Below are positions 57,610 to 64,000 of a stretch of 64,000 nucleotides of DNA, in pieces (positions within the stretch are counted from its first letter, which is position 1; every line of letters starts with the position of its first letter). This DNA comes from Aphrophora alni. Its lineage: Eukaryota; Arthropoda; Insecta; Hemiptera; Aphrophoridae. The DNA is taken from positions 10,572,098 through 10,636,097 of the forward strand of contig OY740772.1 of the NCBI GenBank assembly GCA_963513935.1, written 5' to 3'. Under the pieces are notes generated by a model. That model was not told where the DNA came from, made no database searches, and saw only the letters and a list, made by a program, of their open reading frames with translations. A program made the position numbers and the translations under genes.

Positions 57610-58590
57610 AGGTATTAAAAAATCAACTTAAATAAGAGGTTAAACGTGTTTTGCTCGTGGTGTAAATAAGTAAAAAGTGAAAATTGTATTTGATAAAAAT
57701 CGAGGGTTTAATGACGGTGGTCAAAGTTTACTTTTTTGTTTTACCAATTATTCCAGAACCGTAATATCTTTATTTGCTATTTTAAGACCGAGAATATCCT
57801 AAATATAATATAAATCGGTACATTGGGATAAATTACATGTTTTAAAACAGCTCTATTGTTGATTTAAACAAAAAAATTTGTATAAGCAACTCACGAACTG
57901 AAATTTTTGAAAAGATCGCAATATCTTGTGCAAGGATCGTTAGAGACTACACATGAGCATAATTTTTTTCAAAATCTTTAGAGCCGATTTTGAGAAAATC
58001 TTAATTTCGTGTTTATTTTCTTATGGCAACTAACCACAAACTAATGTGAAAAATTTCCCCAAATACCTAATTTTATTAAAACCCTTTTGCGCTTTTTAAG
58101 GTTGTAAAGGCTCAAACACACGTCTCCTCATTACAAAAAACAACTGTTTTGAACGTATGCAACGGTAAAACACATTACATAACTTCCTTTATGCTACCTT
58201 TAACTGAAAACGTATTAAAAGCAATACTTTTGATGACAGATTTTATTAAATACAAACGACCGTTCCCAACAATTGACCTAACGAGAGCACGTTACTCCTA
58301 ATTTAATATTTAAAAAAGCAGTTGCATGAAAACACGATCTGCTTAATAGATTGACAACTTAAAAATGGATTCAGATATTAAAAAACGGAATTGAACATCG
58401 TTTTCTGCGTCAAATTTTACATTGAAATCGTGTATCACAAGACTGCTTTCCCATTTAAAAAGTAAAGTTAATTTTAAGATGGCGGACAAAAATATCAAAC
58501 TCACCAAAAATTGGTACTTTTATAGCTGTGAATTATTGCATTTATTTCTATCTGATAAGACTGGTACATTTTGAGATATTAAACTGTTTC
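57610..58590. other. AT-rich stretch, nothing recognised
   Basis: No domain, inverted repeat or tandem array is supported, apart from AAGATGGCGGACAAAAAT at 58478, a phrase typical of the MITE interiors. Confidence 0.35.
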
Positions 58591-58596
58591 CAGACT

Positions 58597-58803
58597 ATGA
58601 ACAAGGAAAAACCCCAAACCACAAATTAACAAAACTACACAAAACTGTTTATAATGCCTTATGTAGGCTACATTTCGATAGCTCTGCTATCATTTTCAGA
58701 GGTACACTTTATACAGTTTTGTGTAGTTGTGTTATTTTGTGGTTTGAGGGGTTTTTCCTTGTTTATATATAATCACCACAGTGCTCTAGTGATTTATTTA
58801 TAT
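58597..58803 (-). mobile_element. 207-bp hammerhead foldback element with 12-bp TSD
   Basis: TGTTTCCAGACT is exact at 58585-58596 and 58804-58815. Arms 58600-58652 and 58709-58763 pair with a few mismatches (CAAGGAAAAACCCCAAACCA against TGGTTTGAGGGGTTTTTCCT). The tail is 40 bp (58764-58803). Architecture is the same as at 43895 and 45008. Confidence 0.8.
58666..58703 (-). ncRNA. Hammerhead-like motif, core damaged
   Basis: Minus strand: CTGAAAA, T, GATAGC-AGA-GCTATC (six perfect pairs), GAAA, TG, TA. G8 of the core is A, so cleavage is unlikely. The perfect stem II indicates recent descent from a working copy. Confidence 0.55.
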
Positions 58804-58894
58804 TGTTTCCAGACTTTTCAAAACTCTGTATACACTAACCAAGGCTAGGTGCGAAGTTCAAAATGCCTGTGTAACAATTATTAAAAAAATATCT

Positions 58895-58990
58895 TTATCT
58901 ACCAATACAATTTAACATTTCCGAAATGGTTCTAGAATTTAGGGTATTTCATTTAAGACGTCTGCTGGATTGGTAAAGGTTGGGATTTTA
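58895..58990 (-). repeat. Dispersed family X, copy 5
   Basis: Minus strand CGGAAATGTTAAATTGTATT then GGTAGATAAAG, preceded by a CTAGAACCATTT lead. Confidence 0.45.
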
Positions 58991-59272
58991 CGTTTACCTT
59001 TAGAAACATAAATTGACGGATCAACTCTAGGATACAAGGAGAGAGTTTTGATGTTAACAGATAAAAATGTTAAATATTATTGACAGCGTTGAAGGAACTG
59101 AATATGAAAGATGAACTGCGGCTCTTTTATCATAAATTGCTCAACAGAAATCCAAGTTATAAGAAGGAAAAACATTCTTTTATTCGATTTTTACTGACTT
59201 TGAAAGAAGATTGTTTGTAAATAGTGGGCACATGGCTAATACTTTACTATTTCTAAAATGATATTGTCCGGA

Positions 59273-60327
59273 TATACCGTGTGTCCTAAAAGTCTCGAAC
59301 CTGTTCAATAACTGAAAAACCATAAAAGATATTTTATATGTGCCTTCTGGTGATAAAAAAACTACTTTTTTCCTAATGAGACACTTTTACTTGTCCTCCA
59401 AAAATGAGAGTTTTGGGTGCAACTCAATAATCTTAAATAGAATCCGCATCGAGTGACCCCTCATGTTAAAGGGTTTATTTAATAATACACAATTGTATAA
59501 ATTAGAGGTTGATATCTTGGTCATATTTAAAATGAGTGCTCTTTAAATATTTGAAACGGCTATTTTAATTTATTTTATTCAGAATTAATTAAAAGGCGAG
59601 AACATGGGATGAAAATGTATTTAAAAAATGTAATGTTGTAATCATAATTACTATTATTACATTTTTAAAAATACAGGTTACCAGTACATAGTGTGTAAAA
59701 AACTTTGAATGATTGTATTAAATATGAATCCATTATGCTTTAGAGTAATTTAAAGCTGATAATTTTCATTAACTACAGTTTTTGTTATTGTGGAGTGGCC
59801 GCTAAAACCTACAATTGTCGAATTTTTACAGTTGTATTTTTTGTATCTAGGAAAATCCGCTATGCAAAATTAAATGTTAAAATTAAATCAACTAACATAT
59901 CATGTATAGGAATTTAAATTATTTTAAATATGTAATTATAGTAATTATGATTACAACAAACGCTTACAAATGTTTTTAATACATTTTGATCCTGTATTCG
60001 TCATCTAATTGTGAATGAAATAAATAAAGTAAATAGGCGTTTTAAATATTTGAACTGGCGTCATTTTAGATAGGAGCAAGATATCGACCTCTAGTTTGTA
60101 CAGTTGTATTTTACTAAATAAGCCCTTTAACATGAGGGGTAACTCGATGGGGTTTCCGTTTAATATTATTGAGTTGCCTTCAAACCCCCATTGTTGGGGG
60201 AAAGGTAAAAATCTCTAATTTGCCAAAAAGTAGTTTTTTATCACCAGAAGATAGAATATATTTTGTCTATCTTTTTTAGTTTTCAAGTTATTGAACCTGT
60301 CAGGGACTTTTGGGATACAACGGTATA
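59273..60327. mobile_element. Mariner-type element, approximately 1.05 kb, long TIRs, no ORF
   Basis: The ends ATACCGTGTGTCCTAAAAGTC and (complement) ATACCGTTGTATCCCAAAAGTC are inverted. Similarity continues inward for about 300 bp (TTCTGGTGATAAAAAACTAC, CTCATGTTAAAGGG-TTATTT). Arms are about 80-85% alike, older than the 46918 element. No transposase frame. Confidence 0.75.
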
Positions 60328-60474
60328 ACATCTCATTGAGAGTACTAACCCTGCAAAAAAAAGGGTTTAATAATCGGTCGTCTTTTTTACTTGTTGAATA
60401 ATCCCATCGGTCATCATTCATTTATAAAGGGAAATTAGAAGACCGCTATCATGGTACTTACCCAGTCTCATTAT

Positions 60475-60720
60475 ACAATGTAGTACAAGCAGAACCTCTA
60501 AATGTAACGTACAAAAGTTTGGATTTTTTGCCTTGTAGAATATGTTAAATTGTATTGGTAGATTAAAGAGTTTCCCCAGTAGGTAGTACAAGTCCCAGTA
60601 GGACTTAGTAGGACCCAGTAGGACTTATATATATTACAAGTCTCTACTCCCTAAGCACGTGTCAGTGTCCAGCCATGGCGTGCGTCGAACTTTTACATAT
60701 GTGAAGAAGGTTGTACTAGT
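60475..60720 (+). repeat. Dispersed family X, copy 6
   Basis: Lead AGAACCTCTAAATGTAACGT, then TTGCCTTGTAGAATATGTTA and AAATTGTATTGGTAGATTAA. A short GTAGGACCCAGTAGGACT tandem repeat lies inside (60580-60630). It ends in GTGTCAGTGTCCAGCC. Confidence 0.55.
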
Positions 60721-60799
60721 GTCAGCAAGACTCAGCCTTAATACACTCCCGTTAGTACCTAGCCAATGTCGAGAAAGTTTTTGCATACAATTACGAGGT

Positions 60800-60962
60800 C
60801 AGAAACCTATATCACAATTAAAGAAAATTTCCCAAAACCACAATAAAACACTAACAACACAAAAACTGTATAGTTATGTTTACTCTACCTTATGTAGATT
60901 GCAATAGCACTGCTATCATCTGCAAAGGTAATATACAGACTCACAATGGTTTACAAATTTAC
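60800..60962 (-). mobile_element. Solo hammerhead repeat, relative of the 58597 element
   Basis: AATTTCCCAAAACCACAATA, CTACCTTATGTAG and ATAGCACTGCTATCATC match one arm and loop of the 58597 element. There is no inverted partner, and no target duplication was found. Confidence 0.55.
60894..60928 (-). ncRNA. Hammerhead-like motif, degraded
   Basis: Minus strand TGCAGATGATAGCAGTGCTA then TTGCAATCTAC. Stem II is kept (GATAGC/GCTATT). CTGNNGA and GAAA are both changed. Confidence 0.45.
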
Positions 60963-61054
60963 ACTACTGTATACTGTATAAGACAATTTGATCGAGCAAT
61001 ATAATTTAGTATTTCTTACAAGGTCTAAGAAACCAAATTTTTAGATTAAATAAT

Positions 61055-61322
61055 ATTTCCAGTGAAAAATATAAACCTTGACTGGGAATTTAACCTAGAA
61101 CCCTTTGGGTTTACGCGTCAATGGTCTACTAACTGAGCTGTTCTTAGTCGCTTCCCAGCATAGGACGTACACTTCTCATTTAATTTTTCTCTATGCTGCA
61201 ATTTTCGAGTTATTAAATTAATTACCTTGGTTAGAAACGATATTTTGCTGGATTTGCAGCCCTTACGTACGTATTTTCCTTTTTGGATGCAATTTTCGAG
61301 ATATCAAATTTATTACCTGTAA
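61055..61322 (-). mobile_element. tRNA-derived SINE, copy 2
   Basis: Reverse complement of the 57283 copy along its length, about 88% by eye. It lies head to head with copy 3. Confidence 0.65.
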
Positions 61323-61334
61323 AAAAAAAATGAA

Positions 61335-61446
61335 AATTAATGAAGCAGTGAAAGACGAATGCTGGGAAGCGACTAAGGATAGCTCAGTTGGTAGAGCATT
61401 GGCGCGAAAAGCCAAAGGTTCTGGATTTCAATTTCTGAAATGTTAT
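61335..61446 (+). mobile_element. tRNA-derived SINE, copy 3, tRNA part best preserved
   Basis: GGATAGCTCAGTTGGTAGAGC has a perfect D-arm (GCTC/GAGC). TTGGC-GCGAAAA-GCCAA forms a perfect anticodon stem. GGTTCTGGATTTCAATT is box-B-like. The base before the presumed anticodon is C instead of the universal U33, and no acceptor stem can pair. It is therefore SINE-derived rather than a tRNA gene. Confidence 0.6.
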
Positions 61447-61449
61447 TTA

Positions 61450-62710
61450 ATTTAACAATACTAACGGGTAAAAACGTATAAGCTTTTAAAATAAATAAAT
61501 TAAAAATCCACCTTTTAGCATTACATTTAGTAACTGGGTAAGTAACGTGACGAAGCTCTTCAATTTCTTTTTTATTATATCACTACTTACTCTTTTATTG
61601 AATGATAAAGAAATTAAAAAGCGTTGTTTTATAATGAGACCAGGATACCAACCTTTAGTTTCATTAAAATTCTTAGCAATTATCTCAGTTTCATTCTAAC
61701 TGAAATGTCATGGAATATTTAATATTCCACGCTCACTTTAATTCTCACATTTCATGGCTTGTTATTCCCTTTTATGCATGTAAGCGGACAAGTTATACGT
61801 GTAAATAACCGCAAGTTTAAAAGGGGTTGGTGAGGGGGTTGAGAGCTAAGATTAAATATCTGGGTTTTTAATCATCAAGGGTGTAATTTTAATTAAATAT
61901 GTACTTAAGACAATATATAATTGAAAAATGAATCACTTTTGAGGATATTAAAGTATATATAAATATTAATTTGTCAATTTAATTTTATGTTACAAGCAAA
62001 ACCATCTCTTAAATCGAACAAAACATATGGAAAATTCTGTTCCGATAAATTAGGGTTGAGAAGTACTGATTCCTACAGTTGTATGTATCTTACCACTTTC
62101 TAATTGACGTTTAAAGATAAACTGATGTAACCTTGCAAGATGGCGTTCAAAGTTGAATTAACATTTATGCCTGTTAAGCCTAATAATCTATTTAGATACT
62201 ATAGATTTTTAACAGTTCCATAACAGTAATATCAATGAGATAAGTACAATACAATTTTGATAAAATTCGTTTCTGTAAGGAGTTTGTCTGTAATTAGTTT
62301 TTTATTAACAATATTTTGGAAGATTCTGACAACGTATTGGGCGTTCATATTATTGATGTAGTTTACTCTTCTATCAATTGTGTATATAAAAATGAATCAC
62401 AACTTTTTTGAGATACTAAAAGCGTTGGACTATGTTTGAAACTAAAACTAAATCAATAATATATGAAAGGAAAACCACGTATGGAATTTAGGCCGAGCTT
62501 TCGAAGTAAATATCAAACAGTAGTAGTAAAAAACACTTTATAGACGCCATCATAGTACATACCATGTATTCAGTACTTCAGAACATTTAAAAGTCAAAAC
62601 TCGTGTAGTCTCACCACTCAGCTGCGTTCAAACTAAAACAAACCACGTTTAACTTTAAAACGTGTGAAGCGATTTTAATAGTTTTTTCAATTAAGTAACA
62701 TCATATTATG
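61450..62710. other. AT-rich stretch, nothing recognised
   Basis: No element ends or coding frames supported. Confidence 0.35.
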
Positions 62711-62714
62711 TAAT

Positions 62715-63000
62715 ATAATTTCCATCCTCTAAATGTAATTCCCAAAAATTGGTCTTTTTTGTACGTTGTAGGAAATGTTAAATTGTACTGATAGATCGAA
62801 GGGTCTTATCCAGTAGTGTAAGTTTGTTCAAAAAATTGTTACACAAGTTTGTGAAACTTGTGATTGTGTATATCACTACTTTACTGATGTCGGCGAGACC
62901 TCAACGTGCCTCGTATATATTGAACTAGCTTCGCTCTTGTCAGTGTCTCAACTCTGGTGGACATCGTAGCTGTACATAGGTAGTGTCGGTGACTCAGGGT
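62715..63000 (+). repeat. Dispersed family X, copy 8
   Basis: Both blocks: CGTTGTAGGAAATGTTAAAT (62764) and CTAGCTTCGCTCTTGTCAGT (62924), then GGACATCGTAGCTGTACAT. It leads directly into the 81-bp tandem array. Confidence 0.55.
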
Positions 63001-63296
63001 TCGAAAACATGGTTGGAGAGAGGGGGAGTGACTAATCAGAAACAAGTTAAACGAGTTTTAGATAGGCCAATAGAAAGAAAACCCAAAACATGGGTGGAGA
63101 GAGGGGGAGTGACTAATCAGAAACAAGTTAAACGAGTTTTAGATAGGCCAATAGAAAGAAAACCGAAAACATGGGTGGAGAGAGGGGGAGTGACTAATCA
63201 GAAACAATTTAAACGATTTTTAAATATGCCGATAGAAAGAAAACCCAAAACATAGGTGGAGAGAATGGGAGTGACTAATCAGAAACAAGTTTAGGA
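63001..63296 (+). repeat. 81-bp tandem array with in-frame 27-residue repeat
   Basis: 3.6 units with exact 81-bp spacing. The open frame (62983-63255) repeats KTWVERGGVTNQKQVKRVLD then RPIERKP. Units 1 and 2 differ by only two bases. Unit 3 has five substitutions and unit 4 contains a TAG stop. A multiple-of-three period keeps the frame open, but the frame lacks an ATG (it would start at GTG) and its neighbours are non-coding repeats. Confidence 0.85.
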
Positions 63297-63299
63297 TGT

Positions 63300-64000
63300 T
63301 TCCAGTTTTAGTTATAAACCACCAGAGTGAGTTAGCGTAGTTTTACCCTGAGAGCTGTCCTTTCTGATTTATAACTTTACATTTTATTTACAGAAAAATT
63401 GATTTTCGTCCATCCGTTCGTCGTCGTCGTTGTCATTGCAATCATTGGCGTTGTCGTCTCTACGATAGCAGTCCCAAATATTAAGATTGTAGCATAAAAT
63501 TTGTTATAGGGGACGATAAAATGTCGTCTTGTTTAGATATTTGAATCTTTTGGAAATTAGTGTTTTCATTCACTTTTTATTAATAATGGACGATTGTTTT
63601 GGCATGTGACAGAAGCTGTAAACTTATGATCAAAATAAATTTAAAAATTTTCTAAACTTGCCTAAACATTATTTTCAGCTTAGTTCTGGTATTCGTTACT
63701 TATCATGTCACTCAACAACAGAGCAACACCTGTATGACATTGCTTTCAAATATTTACAGTTTTGTTTTGTTTGTATTTGGTTGAGCGTTAAACGCTTATA
63801 GATGTTTGTTACTGTTGCTATTATAATTCTTCTAAGTTTTTCTGAACCTCTATACACATATAGTTTATTATTTTTATATACTACAACTAAGAATAATCTC
63901 TTATATCTAATAGTCTTTCTTTGAATAAAAAATTAAAAACTTTGTGTGGGAAATCATTCCACTGGAGGGCTCCCTAAACTGTTGGCAATTTATCACTTCA
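63300..64000. other. AT-rich tail of window, nothing recognised
   Basis: A short GTCGTCGTCGTTGTCATT patch at 63421 recalls the 43.2-kb minisatellite. No gene is seen up to the window end. Confidence 0.35.

Noticed and set aside
61370..61446. tRNA gene
   Set aside because: Good D-arm and anticodon stem, but there is no pairing acceptor stem, U33 is replaced, and related copies are embedded in a longer repeat. It is a SINE head.

Overview
The window is AT-rich eukaryotic DNA, and I find no intact protein-coding gene, rRNA or functional tRNA in it. The most likely source is an arthropod, probably an insect. The evidence is indirect: scattered (TTAGG)n-type blocks (the usual insect telomere unit), decayed R1-like and other non-LTR retrotransposon reverse transcriptases, Tc1/mariner-type and Merlin DNA transposons, a tRNA-derived SINE, and Penelope-like elements (PLEs). 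Open frames rarely exceed 100 codons. Most of the longer ones are low-complexity repeats or shadows.

Layout. 0-1 kb: two foldback structures carrying hammerhead-ribozyme (HHR) cores, one with perfect 202-bp inverted arms. 3.5-5.4 kb: a 32-bp tandem array carrying CACGTG, degenerate 140-160-bp repeats and a long CT/CACT microsatellite. 8-9.6 kb: a terminal-inverted-repeat (TIR) structure and a member of an eight-copy dispersed family. 11.06-12.13 kb: a mariner-like element with a frameshifted transposase. 13.3-13.9 kb: a GC-richer block with a primer-binding-site-like motif. 15.7-16.3 kb: an R1-like reverse transcriptase relic. 17.54-18.17 kb: a Merlin transposon with a perfect 8-bp target duplication. 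21.55-23.09 kb: a 1.5-kb foldback transposon. 24-31 kb: dispersed repeats, a diverged approximately 0.75-kb direct duplication and an ATCCA-type pentamer satellite. 32-33 kb: a mariner transposase relic and an R1-like C-terminal relic. 35.2-36.5 kb: two inverted HHR-bearing repeats flanking a 5'-truncated LINE. 37.7-38 kb: a LINE tail relic. 39-45.2 kb: a palindrome, several HHR elements and a GTC minisatellite. 45.3-47.6 kb: a mariner-like transposase pseudogene with an N-terminal HTH region, and a 687-bp MITE with 98% identical 179-bp TIRs. 49.5-50.3 kb: a Penelope GIY-YIG endonuclease relic next to a 54-bp minisatellite. 50.4-60.3 kb: mariner-type MITEs. 57-61.5 kb: SINE copies and two more foldback HHR elements. 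63 kb: an 81-bp in-frame tandem repeat.

The main result is a population of short (about 130-210 bp) foldback elements. Each has a left arm, a loop, a right arm, and then a 36-40-bp tail before a 12-15-bp direct repeat. Where the loop keeps its sequence, it contains a minimal type-I hammerhead motif (CUGANGA, stem II, GAAA, tiny stem III, UH). PLE terminal repeats are known to encode minimal hammerheads, and a PLE GIY-YIG relic lies in the same window. I therefore infer that these are non-autonomous PLE/retrozyme-like insertions. No ribozyme activity has been measured and no database search was possible. Family names rest on motif recognition by eye.
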